Assembly (NCBI RefSeq): GCF_039533965.1
Contig: NZ_BAAAUN010000002.1
Span: 124,001 to 188,000, forward strand
DNA from: Microbacterium luteolum
Lineage (GTDB): Bacteria; Actinomycetota; Actinomycetes; Actinomycetales; Microbacteriaceae
Reading direction: 5' to 3'
DNA length: 64,000 bases
Shown here: one piece after another, positions 51,085-60,455 of the stretch
Layout: each line of letters opens with the position of its first letter
Position numbering within the stretch: the first letter of the stretch is position 1
Notes under the pieces: model-generated
Told to the model about the DNA's origin: nothing
What the model saw: only the letters and a program-made list of their open reading frames with translations
The model's database searches: none
Position numbers and translations under genes: made by a program

Positions 51085-52197
51085 TTGACCATCTCCACCA
51101 CCAAGAAGCTGCTCGGCGCGACAATCGCCGCGGGCGTCATCTTCGCACTTGCCGGCTGCGGCCAGGCCCCGACCGATGACGCCGGCGGTTCGGAGGGCGC
51201 TGCGGACTCCGACTTCCTCCCCTGCCTCGTCTCCGACGCGGGCGGCTGGAACGACAAGTCGTTCAACCAGTCGGCGAAGGAAGGCATGGACGCCGCCGCG
51301 GAGGAGCTCGACGTCAAGCCGCTCGAGTTCGAGTCGGCGAATGACAACGACTACGCGCCGAACCTCGAGACCGCGGTCTCCGAGGGCTGCTCGCTCATCG
51401 TCGCCGTCGGCTTCAAGCTGGCCGCCGCGACGGTCGAGTCGGCGCTCGCGAACCCCGAGATCGACTACGCGATCATCGATGACTACGCAGACACCGACTT
51501 CGACGGCACCACCGATGCTCCGAACATCAAGCCGCTCGTCTTCGACACGGCTCAGGCCGCCTACCTCGGCGGATACGCCGCGGCCGGCTGGTCCGCGCAG
51601 AGCGGCGTGAACAAGGTCGGCACCTTCGGCGGAATGCAGATCCCGTCCGTCGCCGTGTTCATGGACGGTTTCTCGCTCGGCGTCGACAAGTACAACGAGG
51701 ACAAGTCGGCCGCCGTCCAGGTGTTCGGCTGGGACGTCGCCACGCAGGAAGGCTCCTTCACGGGCGGCTTCGACGCGAACGACACCGCCAAGCAGACCGC
51801 TCAGGGCGTGCTCGACCAGGGTGTCGACGTCATCCTTCCCGTCGGTGGCCCCGTCTACCAGAGCGCTGCGGCGGCGATCGCCGACAGCGGCAAGGACACG
51901 CTGATGATCGGTGTCGACAGCGACCTCGCGGTCGCCGACCCGAGCGTCGCGGGCGTCACGATGTTCTCGATCATGAAGGCGATCAACGTCGCCGTGAAGG
52001 ACGCGACCACCGCTGCCGCCGCCGGCGACTTCGACCCGGCTCCGTACGTCGGAACGCTCGAGAACGAGGGCGTCAAGCTCTCCGGCTTCGGCGACTTCGA
52101 AGCCGAGCTCCCGGACGGGCTCCTCGACGAGATCGCGGCGCTCCAGGAGCAGATCATCTCCGGTGACATCAAGGTTGAGTCGAAGAACTCCCCGTAA
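51085..52197 (+). CDS. BMP-family (PnrA-like) nucleoside-binding lipoprotein
   Basis: 370 residues. Signal peptide with lipobox LAGC, lipidated Cys25. The body is of the basic-membrane-protein family (CLVSDAGGWNDKSFNQSAKEG, GTFGGMQIPSVAVFMDGF, ILPVGGPVYQSA), which binds purine nucleosides. Unusual TTG start at 51085, supported by GAGGGAGG seven bases upstream and a good signal peptide. A strong hairpin follows, separating it from the rest of its ABC operon. Confidence 0.92.
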   Translation: MTISTTKKLLGATIAAGVIFALAGCGQAPTDDAGGSEGAADSDFLPCLVSDAGGWNDKSFNQSAKEGMDAAAEELDVKPLEFESANDNDYAPNLETAVSEGCSLIVAVGFKLAAATVESALANPEIDYAIIDDYADTDFDGTTDAPNIKPLVFDTAQAAYLGGYAAAGWSAQSGVNKVGTFGGMQIPSVAVFMDGFSLGVDKYNEDKSAAVQVFGWDVATQEGSFTGGFDANDTAKQTAQGVLDQGVDVILPVGGPVYQSAAAAIADSGKDTLMIGVDSDLAVADPSVAGVTMFSIMKAINVAVKDATTAAAAGDFDPAPYVGTLENEGVKLSGFGDFEAELPDGLLDEIAALQEQIISGDIKVESKNSP

Positions 52198-52213
52198 GTC
52201 GCAGCCGGTCCAA

Positions 52214-52254
52214 GTGCGGGGCGAGTGGTGTGCAGGATGCCACTCGCCCCGCAC
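52214..52254 (+). terminator. hairpin between lipoprotein and ABC genes
   Basis: Perfect 15-bp arms GTGCGGGGCGAGTGG / CCACTCGCCCCGCAC with an 11-base loop. Likely a partial terminator or 3' stabiliser that raises lipoprotein mRNA. Confidence 0.8.
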
Positions 52255-52293
52255 TGTGATCGGACGAAGATCCTTCTGGACGACTCTTCTGGA

Positions 52294-52299
52294 TAAGGT
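52294..52299 (+). promoter_or_regulatory. -10 box of a leaderless promoter (nucleoside ABC ATPase)
   Basis: TAAGGT, 6 bases, then ATG 52306. Gives the downstream genes a promoter independent of the lipoprotein. Confidence 0.5.
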
Positions 52300-52305
52300 G
52301 CAGAT

Positions 52306-53820
52306 ATGAAGCTCGAACTTCGCGGCATCACCAAGCGATTCGGTACTCTCGTCGCCAACGACCACATCGATCTGGTGGTCGAACCGGGGCAGATCCACGC
52401 GCTGCTCGGTGAGAACGGCGCAGGCAAGTCCACGCTGATGAACGTCCTGTACGGCCTCTATCAGGCCGACGAGGGCGAGATCCTCCTCGACGACGTCGTG
52501 CAGCGCTTCCGCGGCCCCGGTGACGCGATGGCGGCCGGGATCGGCATGGTGCACCAGCACTTCATGCTCGTGCCCGTCTTCACGGTGGCGGAGAACGTGA
52601 TGCTCGGCCACGAGCAGACCAAGGCCCTCGGCACGCTCGACATCGCGAAGGCGCGAGAGCACGTGCGATCGGTGGCAGCGCGGTTCGGCTTCGACATCGA
52701 CCCCGACGCGCTCGTCGGCGACCTCCCGGTCGGCGTCCAGCAGCGCGTCGAGATCATCAAGGCTCTCTCCCGCGATGCCAAGGTGCTCGTCTTCGATGAG
52801 CCGACGGCCGTGCTGACCCCGCAGGAGACGGACGAGCTCATGGGCATCATGCGCCAGCTCCGCGACGAGGGCACGGCGATCGTCTTCATCACCCACAAGC
52901 TCCGCGAGGTGCGCGAAGTCGCCGACAAGATCACGATCGTCCGTCTCGGACGCGTGGTCGGCGAGGCCTCGCCCTCGGCGACGAACGCCGAGCTCGCTTC
53001 GCTCATGGTCGGACGCGCCGTCGAGCTCACGGTGCACAAGGACGCGCCCCGTCTCGGCGACGGAGGACTCGAGATCTCGGGTCTGCGGGTGCTCACACCC
53101 GCCGGCGCGATCGTCGTCGACGGCATCGACTTCGCGGTGCGCCCCGGTGAGGTCCTCGCGATCGCGGGCGTGCAGGGGAACGGCCAGACCGAGCTGGTGG
53201 AGGCCATCGTCGGCCTCGCCGCACGCGTGGAGGGGAGCATCACGCTCGACGGGACGGAACTCGTCGGCAAGAGCGTGCGCGCGATCCTCGACGCCGGCGT
53301 GGGCTTCGTCCCCGAGGACCGGACCGAAGACGGACTGGTCGCCGGCTTCTCCGTCGCGGAGAACCTGATCCTCGACCGCACAGACGACCGCACCTTCAGC
53401 CGCGGTGGAACCATCCTGCGGGGTGTGCTCGACGCCTTCGCCAAGGAGCGCATCCGCGAGTACGACATCCGCACGCAGGGGCCGGACACTCCGGCCGGCA
53501 CGCTCTCGGGCGGCAACCAGCAGAAGGTCGTCATCGCGCGCGAGATGAGCCGCGAACTGCGGCTGCTGGTCGCCGCACAGCCGACTCGCGGCGTCGACGT
53601 CGGCTCGATCGAGTTCATCCACAAACGGATCATCGAGACGCGCGACTCGGGCGTCCCCGTGATCGTCGTCTCCACCGAGCTCGACGAGGTCGCCGCCCTC
53701 GCCGACCGGATCGCGGTCATGTACCGCGGAGCGATCGTCGGCATCGTGCCGGGCGACACCCCCAGAGAGACACTCGGACTCATGATGGCCGGAGCGGCTG
53801 AAGGAGAGGTGGCGGCGTGA
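52306..53820 (+). CDS. nucleoside ABC transporter ATPase (two fused cassettes)
   Basis: 504 residues. Cassette 1: GENGAGKST, VGVQQRVEIIKALSRD, LVFDEPTAVLTP. Cassette 2 has a divergent Walker A (GVQGNGQTEL), signature LSGGNQQKVVIAREM and AAQPTRGVDVGS in place of Walker B, as usual for RbsA/NupA-type ATPases. Energises the two RbsC-like permeases that follow. GTGA overlap with the next gene. Confidence 0.93.
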   Translation: MKLELRGITKRFGTLVANDHIDLVVEPGQIHALLGENGAGKSTLMNVLYGLYQADEGEILLDDVVQRFRGPGDAMAAGIGMVHQHFMLVPVFTVAENVMLGHEQTKALGTLDIAKAREHVRSVAARFGFDIDPDALVGDLPVGVQQRVEIIKALSRDAKVLVFDEPTAVLTPQETDELMGIMRQLRDEGTAIVFITHKLREVREVADKITIVRLGRVVGEASPSATNAELASLMVGRAVELTVHKDAPRLGDGGLEISGLRVLTPAGAIVVDGIDFAVRPGEVLAIAGVQGNGQTELVEAIVGLAARVEGSITLDGTELVGKSVRAILDAGVGFVPEDRTEDGLVAGFSVAENLILDRTDDRTFSRGGTILRGVLDAFAKERIREYDIRTQGPDTPAGTLSGGNQQKVVIAREMSRELRLLVAAQPTRGVDVGSIEFIHKRIIETRDSGVPVIVVSTELDEVAALADRIAVMYRGAIVGIVPGDTPRETLGLMMAGAAEGEVAA

Positions 53821-55136
53821 GCGGATCGACGCCCGGCGCGGGAGACGTGACCAAGGGCATCCCCCCGGAGCAGCTCGGCACGCCGACCGGCACGGTTCCC
53901 CGCGATTCCTCCGATGTGCCGCCGCCGCCCCGCGGCAACGTCATCCTCAAGGAGATGCTGCGCGGCAGCGCCGTCACGACGGTCCTCGCGATCGTCCTGG
54001 CGCTCATCGTCGGCGGCATCCTCATCGCCTCCACCAACGAAGACGTGCAGGAGGCCTCCGGCTACTTCTTCGCGAAGCCCGGCGACACGATCGCCGCCGC
54101 CTGGAACGCGGTGTACAACGGGTACGAGGCGCTGTTCCGCGGTGCGATCTTCAACGCGCGCGGCGCTGATTTCGCGGCGCAGATCCGTCCGCTCACCAAC
54201 ACCCTCGGTTTCGCAGCGCCATTGATCGCCGCGGGCCTCGGTGTCGCACTCGCGTTCCGTGTGGGACTGTTCAACATCGGTGCACGCGGCCAGATGCTCA
54301 TCGGTGTCGCGGTCGCCGCTCTGCTGACCTTCTCGCTCGACCTGCCGCTGTGGCTGCACATCCCCGTGACGCTGATCGCCGGTATCGCAGGCGGCGCGCT
54401 CTGGGGTGCCATCGCCGGCCTCATCAAGGCACGCACCGGTGCGCACGAGGTGATCCTCACGATCATGCTCAACTACATCGCGTACTACCTGCTGCTCTGG
54501 ATGATCCGCACACCGGGCCTCCTGCAGAAGCCGGGTACGAACCAGGCACTGGGGTCGGCCACGCCGGAGAGCGCGCAGTTCCCGACGCTGCTCGGGCCGC
54601 AGTTCCCCCTTCTCGATTTCGGATTCGTGGTCGTGGTCGTGGCGACGCTGTTCGTCTGGTGGCTCATCGAGCGATCGTCGCTCGGCATGCGGATGCGCGC
54701 CGTCGGCGAGAACCCGCACGCGGCGCGTGCGGCGGGCATCAGCGTGCAGCGGGTCTACGTCTACGCGATGCTGTTCGCCGGAGGCCTCGCGGGCCTCGCG
54801 GGCATGAACCAGATCCAGGGTGCGGTCACGACCGGTGTCACCGAGACGATCGACGCCGGCATCGGCTTCGATGCGATCACCGTCGCGCTCCTCGGACGCA
54901 GCCGCGCCTGGGGCACCTTCGCCGCCGGCATCCTGTTCGGCGCACTCAAGGCGGGATCGTTCTCGATGCAGGCGCAGGACATCCCGGTCGACATCGTGCT
55001 GGTCGTGCAGTCCCTGGTCGTGCTCTTCATCGCCGCGCCGCCGCTGCTGCGCGCCGTGTTCTTCCTGCCCAAGACCGACATCGAGAAGGCGGCCCGGCTC
55101 CGAGCCAAGGCCGCGAAGAAGGCGGTGACGGCATGA
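53817..55136 (+). CDS. nucleoside ABC transporter permease 1
   Basis: 439 residues, branched-chain/RbsC-type permease with ~8-10 helices. It has a ~45-residue hydrophilic Pro-rich N-terminus and a periplasmic insertion after the first helix (ASTNEDVQEASGYFFAKPGD). Motifs: FNIGARGQMLIGV, AHEVILTIMLNYIAYYLL, AVGENPHAARAAGISV. GTG 53817 has AAGGAGAGG upstream. ATGA overlap with permease 2. Confidence 0.93.
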   Translation: MSGSTPGAGDVTKGIPPEQLGTPTGTVPRDSSDVPPPPRGNVILKEMLRGSAVTTVLAIVLALIVGGILIASTNEDVQEASGYFFAKPGDTIAAAWNAVYNGYEALFRGAIFNARGADFAAQIRPLTNTLGFAAPLIAAGLGVALAFRVGLFNIGARGQMLIGVAVAALLTFSLDLPLWLHIPVTLIAGIAGGALWGAIAGLIKARTGAHEVILTIMLNYIAYYLLLWMIRTPGLLQKPGTNQALGSATPESAQFPTLLGPQFPLLDFGFVVVVVATLFVWWLIERSSLGMRMRAVGENPHAARAAGISVQRVYVYAMLFAGGLAGLAGMNQIQGAVTTGVTETIDAGIGFDAITVALLGRSRAWGTFAAGILFGALKAGSFSMQAQDIPVDIVLVVQSLVVLFIAAPPLLRAVFFLPKTDIEKAARLRAKAAKKAVTA

Positions 55137-56419
55137 TGTCTCTCGTGCACACCGAGGCAGCCGACGGCACGGTGCAGCTCGCGACCGTGAAGCAGCGGCA
55201 CCTCAAGGCGCCGATCGTGCTGGCCGTCGCCGCTGCGCTCCTCGCGATCCTCTTCGTGTTCGTTCCGCGCGACGGCACCAGCACCTTCCGACTCTCCGAC
55301 AAGTCGTCGGCGCTCGCGCTGCCCGACGTCGCCCTCCCGACGGCCTCGACCTTCTGGGTCGTGTTCGGCATCCTCGTCGTCCTGACGGTCGGAGCATTCC
55401 TCCGCGCATGGACGTATCGCAAGCCCTCGCTGTGGCTGGTCGTTGCGTTCAGCACGCTCGCCGTCTTCGCGTTCCTCGTCTGGGCATCCGCCGGCGGACT
55501 CGTCCCGGTCACGAGCCTGCTCTTCGGCGCGGTGTCGCTGTCGGTACCGCTCGTGTTCGGCGCCCTGGGCGGCGTCATCGGCGAACGCGCCGGCGTCGTG
55601 AACGTCGCCATCGAAGGACAGCTGCTGCTCGGCGCTTTCTCGGCTGCGCTCCTCTCCAGCATCACCGGCAACCCGTTCGTCGGGCTGGTCGGAGCGATGA
55701 TCGGCGGCGTTCTGGTGGCCAGCGTGCTCGCCGCCTTCGCGATCAAGTACCTCGTCGAGCAGGTCATCGTCGGCGTCGTGCTCAACGTGCTCGTCACCGG
55801 TCTCACCGGCTTCCTCTACGGGGCACTGCTCGCTCCGAACGAGGCGACGCTGAACACCCCGGTGCGCTTCCCGCGCATCGAGATCCCCGTGCTGAGCGAC
55901 ATCCCGATCATCGGCCCCGTGCTCTTCAACCAGACGTTCATCGGGTATCTGATGTTCGTCACCGTCGCCGTCGTGGCCTGGGGCCTGTACCGCACCCGCT
56001 GGGGTCTGCGCCTGCGCGCCGTCGGCGAGCACCCGCAGGCCGCCGACACCGTGGGCATCAAGGTCAACCCGACCCGGTTCTGGAACGTGCTGCTGGCCGG
56101 TGCGATCGCGGGCATGGGCGGTGCGTACTTCACGCTCGTCTCGGTGCCGCAGTTCGGCAAGGACATGACGGCGGGTCTCGGCTTCATCGCCCTCGCCGCC
56201 GTGATCTTCGGTCGCTGGGACCCGATCCGTGCGACGCTCGCCGCGCTGCTGTTCGGCTTCGCGACGAACCTGCAGAACCTGCTCTCGATCCTGAAGACGC
56301 CGATTCCCGGCGAGTTCATGCTGATGCTCCCGTACCTGGTGACGCTGCTCGCGGTCGCCGGATTCGCGGGACAGATCAAGGCACCCGCGGCAGACGGCAA
56401 GCCGTACATCAAGTCCTAG
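55133..56419 (+). CDS. nucleoside ABC transporter permease 2
   Basis: 428 residues, same superfamily: ERAGVVNVAIEGQLLLGAF, VEQVIVGVVLNVLVTG, AVGEHPQAADTVGIKVN. Pairs with permease 1. ATG 55133 overlaps the previous stop (an ATG three bases on is possible). Confidence 0.93.
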   Translation: MMSLVHTEAADGTVQLATVKQRHLKAPIVLAVAAALLAILFVFVPRDGTSTFRLSDKSSALALPDVALPTASTFWVVFGILVVLTVGAFLRAWTYRKPSLWLVVAFSTLAVFAFLVWASAGGLVPVTSLLFGAVSLSVPLVFGALGGVIGERAGVVNVAIEGQLLLGAFSAALLSSITGNPFVGLVGAMIGGVLVASVLAAFAIKYLVEQVIVGVVLNVLVTGLTGFLYGALLAPNEATLNTPVRFPRIEIPVLSDIPIIGPVLFNQTFIGYLMFVTVAVVAWGLYRTRWGLRLRAVGEHPQAADTVGIKVNPTRFWNVLLAGAIAGMGGAYFTLVSVPQFGKDMTAGLGFIALAAVIFGRWDPIRATLAALLFGFATNLQNLLSILKTPIPGEFMLMLPYLVTLLAVAGFAGQIKAPAADGKPYIKS

Positions 56420-56446
56420 CCGTGTCCCGAAGAAGGAAGCTCCACA

Positions 56447-56845
56447 ATGACTGACATCGACTGGGACGAGCTCCGTCAGGTCGCGACCGATGCCATGACG
56501 AAGGCGTACGCGCCGTACTCGCGGTATCGCGTCGGCGCAGCGGCGCTCGTCGGCGACGGACGCATCGTCGCCGGCTGCAACGTCGAGAACGCCTCCTACG
56601 GCGTGACGCTGTGCGCCGAATGCGCGCTCGTCGGCGACCTGCACATGTCGGGCGGCGGCCAGCTGGTCGCGTTCGTGTGCGTCAACAACGACGGGCAGAC
56701 GATCATGCCGTGCGGTCGCTGCCGCCAGCTGCTCTTCGAGCACGCCATGCCCGGGATGCTGTTGGAGACCGTCTCCGGCATCCGCACGATCGACGAGGTG
56801 CTGCCCGACGCGTTCGGGCCCCGAGACCTGGAGGATGCACGATGA
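56447..56845 (+). CDS. cdd: cytidine deaminase
   Basis: 132 residues, tetrameric type. Zinc site CAECALVG (Cys, catalytic Glu) and PCGRCRQ; CNVENASYG binds the nucleoside. Converts (deoxy)cytidine to (deoxy)uridine, the substrate of the thymidine/pyrimidine phosphorylase encoded next. ATGA overlap with deoA. Confidence 0.96.
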   Translation: MTDIDWDELRQVATDAMTKAYAPYSRYRVGAAALVGDGRIVAGCNVENASYGVTLCAECALVGDLHMSGGGQLVAFVCVNNDGQTIMPCGRCRQLLFEHAMPGMLLETVSGIRTIDEVLPDAFGPRDLEDAR

Positions 56846-58134
56846 CCGTCGAGCCCTACGATGCAGTGGATGTCATCCGCGCCAAGCGGGACGGCGGCGC
56901 CGTGCCCGAGAAGGCGCTGCGGTGGATGGTCGACGCCTACACCCGCGGCTACGTCTCCGACGCGCAGATGGCCTCGTTCGCGATGGCGATCTTCCAGCGC
57001 GGCATGGAGCGCGACGAGATCCGCGTGCTGACCGATGCGATGATCGCGTCGGGGGAGCGGATGAGCTTCGCCTCGCTCGGCAAGAAGACCGTCGACAAGC
57101 ACTCCACGGGCGGCGTCGGTGACAAGATCACCCTTCCGCTCGCGCCGCTGGTGGCGTCGTTCGGCGTGGCGGTGCCGCAGCTGAGCGGTCGTGGCCTCGG
57201 TCACACCGGCGGCACGCTCGACAAGCTCGAGTCCATCCCCGGCTGGCGCGCGGCGCTCAGCAACGAGGAGATGTTCGCGCAGATGCAGGGCGACGTGGGA
57301 GCGGTCATCTGTGCGGCGGGGTCGGGCCTCGCACCCGCCGACAAGAAGCTCTACGCTCTGCGCGACGTGACGGGAACGGTCGAGGCCATCCCGCTGATCG
57401 CGTCGAGCATCATGTCGAAGAAGATCGCCGAGGGCACCGACGCACTCGTTCTCGACGTCAAGTTCGGCTCCGGCGCCTTCATGCAGGACATCGATCGCGC
57501 CCGGGAGCTGGCCCGCACGATGGTCGCGCTCGGCACCGATTCCGGTGTCGCGACGACCGCGCTGCTGACCGACATGAACGTCCCGCTGGGGTTCGCGATC
57601 GGCAACGCCAACGAGGTGCGCGAATCCGTGGAGATCCTCGCCGGCGGCGGCCCCTCCGACGTGCGCGAGCTGACCATCGCGCTCGCGCAGGAGATGCTCT
57701 CCCTCGCCGGGAAGCCGGATGCCGACGTGGAGGCCGCCCTCGACGACGGCCGTGCGATGGACAGCTGGAAGGCGATGATCCGCGCCCAGGGCGGCGACCC
57801 GGATGCCGAGCTGCCGACCGCTCGTGAGACGCACGTCGTCACGGCTCCGACCGACGGCGTCGTGACCCGCATGGACGCGCTGCCGTTCGGTATCGCCGCC
57901 TGGCGTCTGGGGGCGGGCCGGGCCCGTGCCGAGGACCCGGTGGTCTTCGAGGCGGGCATCGACCTGCACGTCAAGCCGGGCGATCGTGTCGACGCCGGGC
58001 AGCCGCTGTTCACGCTGTCCGCGGCGGACGAGGCGCGGTTCCCGCGGGCGATCGAGGCGCTCGAGGGCTCGTGGGCGATCGGGGACAAGGCGCCGGCCGC
58101 CGGTCCCATCGTGCGCGAGCGCATCACCGCCTGA
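56842..58134 (+). CDS. deoA: thymidine (pyrimidine-nucleoside) phosphorylase
   Basis: 430 residues. VDKHSTGGVGDKITLPLAPLVA (phosphate loop), LSGRGLGHTGGTLDKLESIPG, SSIMSKKIAEGTDALVLDVKFGSGAFM. Splits thymidine/deoxyuridine to base and deoxyribose-1-phosphate. Length and motifs are canonical. deoB/deoC for the sugar phosphate are not in this operon. Confidence 0.96.
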   Translation: MTVEPYDAVDVIRAKRDGGAVPEKALRWMVDAYTRGYVSDAQMASFAMAIFQRGMERDEIRVLTDAMIASGERMSFASLGKKTVDKHSTGGVGDKITLPLAPLVASFGVAVPQLSGRGLGHTGGTLDKLESIPGWRAALSNEEMFAQMQGDVGAVICAAGSGLAPADKKLYALRDVTGTVEAIPLIASSIMSKKIAEGTDALVLDVKFGSGAFMQDIDRARELARTMVALGTDSGVATTALLTDMNVPLGFAIGNANEVRESVEILAGGGPSDVRELTIALAQEMLSLAGKPDADVEAALDDGRAMDSWKAMIRAQGGDPDAELPTARETHVVTAPTDGVVTRMDALPFGIAAWRLGAGRARAEDPVVFEAGIDLHVKPGDRVDAGQPLFTLSAADEARFPRAIEALEGSWAIGDKAPAAGPIVRERITA

Positions 58135-58183
58135 CGGCGACCGCTAACCTGAACTCAGCACTTCCGCCACCGAGAGGATCACC

Positions 58184-59299
58184 ATGTCGATCGATGCGAA
58201 CGGCGACGTCACCATCCAGGGGATCTCCCTCCGCAGCCTGCCCAAGGTGTCGCTGCACGACCACCTGGACGGCGCCCTGCGACCGGCCACGATCATCGAG
58301 CTGGCGGACGAGATCGGCCTCGAGGTGCCGGAGGCGGAGCCCGCCGCGCTCGGCAGCTGGTTCGCGAAGCAGAGCGACTCCGGCTCGCTCGTGGAGTATC
58401 TGAAGACCTTCGACCTCACCACCGCCGTGATGCAGACGCAGGAGGGACTCACGCGCGTCGCGCGCGAGTTCGTCCAGGACCTGGCAGCGGACGGCGTGAT
58501 CTACGGCGAGGTGCGCTGGGCTCCGGAGCAGCATCTGAGCCGTGGCCTCACGCTGGAGCAGACTGTCGAGGCCGTGCAGCAGGGCATCGAGGAGGGCGAG
58601 GACGCCGCGGACCGCGACGGTCGCAGCATCCGCGTCGGCCAGCTGATCACCGCGATGCGCCATACGGATCGCTCTCTGGAGATCGCCGAGCTCGCGGTCG
58701 ACTTCCGTGGACGGGGTGCCGTCGGCTTCGACATCGCCGGGCCCGAGGACGGCTTCCCGCCGTCGAACCACCGCAAGGCCTTCGACTACCTCGCCGAGAA
58801 CTTCTTCCCGGTGACCGTGCACGCCGGTGAGGCCGCCGGACCCGCATCGATCCGCTCGGCACTGCTCGACGGTCGCGCTCTGCGCCTCGGCCACGGCGTG
58901 CGCATCGCGGAAGACCTCCAGGTCGTCACCCAGGAGGGCGACGAGGTGCAGGTGCAGTTCGGTGAGCTGGCCCGCTGGGTGCGCGATCGCGAGATCCCGC
59001 TGGAGCTCTCCCCGTCGTCGAACCTGCAGACCGGGGCCATCGCCGCATGGGGTACCACGCTGGCCGACCACCCGTTCGACCTGCTCTACCAGCTCGGCTT
59101 CGCGGTCACGGTCAACGTGGACAACCGCACCATGAGCGCCACGTCCCTCACCCGCGAGCTCGCCCTGCTCGTCGAGGCATTCGAGTACGACCTCGACGAC
59201 CTCGAGACCTTCCAGTTCAACGCGGCCGCGGCCGCCTTCCTGCCAGTCGAAGAGCGCGAAGAGCTCGTCGAGATGATCGCCGAAGGATTCAACGACTGA
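58184..59299 (+). CDS. add: adenosine deaminase
   Basis: 371 residues. Zinc ligands in SLHDHLDGALRP, HAGEAAGPASIRSAL (His, catalytic-region Glu), LGHGVRI, SPSSNLQTG and VNVDNRTMS. Converts adenosine to inosine. ATG 58184 has GAGAGGATC upstream; a TAACCT box after deoA may be an internal promoter. The deacetylase gene starts two bases after its stop. Confidence 0.95.
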   Translation: MSIDANGDVTIQGISLRSLPKVSLHDHLDGALRPATIIELADEIGLEVPEAEPAALGSWFAKQSDSGSLVEYLKTFDLTTAVMQTQEGLTRVAREFVQDLAADGVIYGEVRWAPEQHLSRGLTLEQTVEAVQQGIEEGEDAADRDGRSIRVGQLITAMRHTDRSLEIAELAVDFRGRGAVGFDIAGPEDGFPPSNHRKAFDYLAENFFPVTVHAGEAAGPASIRSALLDGRALRLGHGVRIAEDLQVVTQEGDEVQVQFGELARWVRDREIPLELSPSSNLQTGAIAAWGTTLADHPFDLLYQLGFAVTVNVDNRTMSATSLTRELALLVEAFEYDLDDLETFQFNAAAAAFLPVEEREELVEMIAEGFND

Positions 59300-59300
59300 G

Positions 59301-60428
59301 ATGTCCCGCACCACTCGACGTCGGGCGAGCGTTCTCGCCGTGATCGTGGGCGCCGCCGTCGTTCTCTTGGGCGGGGGCGCCGTCGCCGCCTTCGTCTGGA
59401 CCAACGGGACGCCCGACGCGGAGAAGAAGCCGACGACGACGGCGTCGGACCTTCCCACGCCGGAGCCCGAGCCCGAACCGCTCTCGGCCGCCGAGCAGAT
59501 CCTCGCCGACGCCGACAATCCGCTGGCCTGCGCGGTGTCCTTCGCCGGTGACGGCATCGTGCAGGATCCCATGCTGCAGTGGCAGAACGGCCTCTACGTG
59601 GCGCTGCCGATCCCTGCGTCGGATGGGCAGGTCTTCGCCGGCTGGTACGCGACGCCGGACGACGCCGCGGCTCTCACCCCCGAGGCCCGTGTCAACGGCG
59701 CCGATCCGGTGACGTGCACCGACCAGCAGATCGAGCTCCACGGCGCCTGGACGACGCCGGAGGAGAACGTCGCCGCCAACACGCAGGTCTCGATCCTGAT
59801 GTACCACCAGTTCACGACGAACCCCGACGGCGAGTCCGGGTGGCTGCGGGGGAACTACGCGTACATCGGCGACTTCGACGCCCAGATGAACCACATCGCC
59901 ACGACGGGCTTCTACCTGCCGACGTGGGACGAGCTGAGTGCTTTCATCGACGGGCGTCTGTACCTTCCCGCCCGTTCGGTGATCATCACGGACGACGATG
60001 CGGATCAGACCTGGTTCGACCTCGCGGTGCCGCTCGTGGAGAAGTACGAGCTGCTCACGACCTCGTTCATGATCACGGCGTACCGCTCGGACCCGCCGCC
60101 GTCCATCTACGTCCTCCGGCGTTCGCACACGCACGACATGCACCAGGCCGGGGCCAACGGCCAGGGTCGCATCGTCAACTGGACGCCCGACGAGATCGCC
60201 GCGGACCTCAACATGTCCGGTGACATCCTCGGCGTCCGCGAGGTCATCGCCTACCCGTTCGGGCACTACAACGACACGGCCAAGCAGGGCGTCCTGCAGG
60301 CCGGCTATGAGATGGCGCGGACGATCGAGCCGGGCTATGTCACGATCGGCACCGACAAGCTCGCGCTTCCCGTCGTGCGCATCGACTACGGGATGGGACT
60401 GGACGCGCTGATCAAGCGCATCGGCTGA
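59301..60428 (+). CDS. membrane-anchored NodB-type polysaccharide deacetylase
   Basis: 375 residues. N-terminal membrane anchor (LAVIVGAAVVLLGGGAVAAFVW), a Pro/Glu linker, then a small domain with QVFAGWYATPDDAAALTP, similar to Listeria-Bacteroides/InlB-type repeats. The catalytic NodB-like domain follows: ITDDDADQTWF (metal Asp), SHTHDMHQ (His ligands) and AYPFGHYND. Predicted to remove N- or O-acetyl groups from cell-wall or secreted glycans outside the cell. Its tight link to add is unexpected and may be only transcriptional. Confidence 0.85.
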   Translation: MSRTTRRRASVLAVIVGAAVVLLGGGAVAAFVWTNGTPDAEKKPTTTASDLPTPEPEPEPLSAAEQILADADNPLACAVSFAGDGIVQDPMLQWQNGLYVALPIPASDGQVFAGWYATPDDAAALTPEARVNGADPVTCTDQQIELHGAWTTPEENVAANTQVSILMYHQFTTNPDGESGWLRGNYAYIGDFDAQMNHIATTGFYLPTWDELSAFIDGRLYLPARSVIITDDDADQTWFDLAVPLVEKYELLTTSFMITAYRSDPPPSIYVLRRSHTHDMHQAGANGQGRIVNWTPDEIAADLNMSGDILGVREVIAYPFGHYNDTAKQGVLQAGYEMARTIEPGYVTIGTDKLALPVVRIDYGMGLDALIKRIG

Positions 60429-60455
60429 CGCCCGATGTCCCGGCAGGATGGTCGC

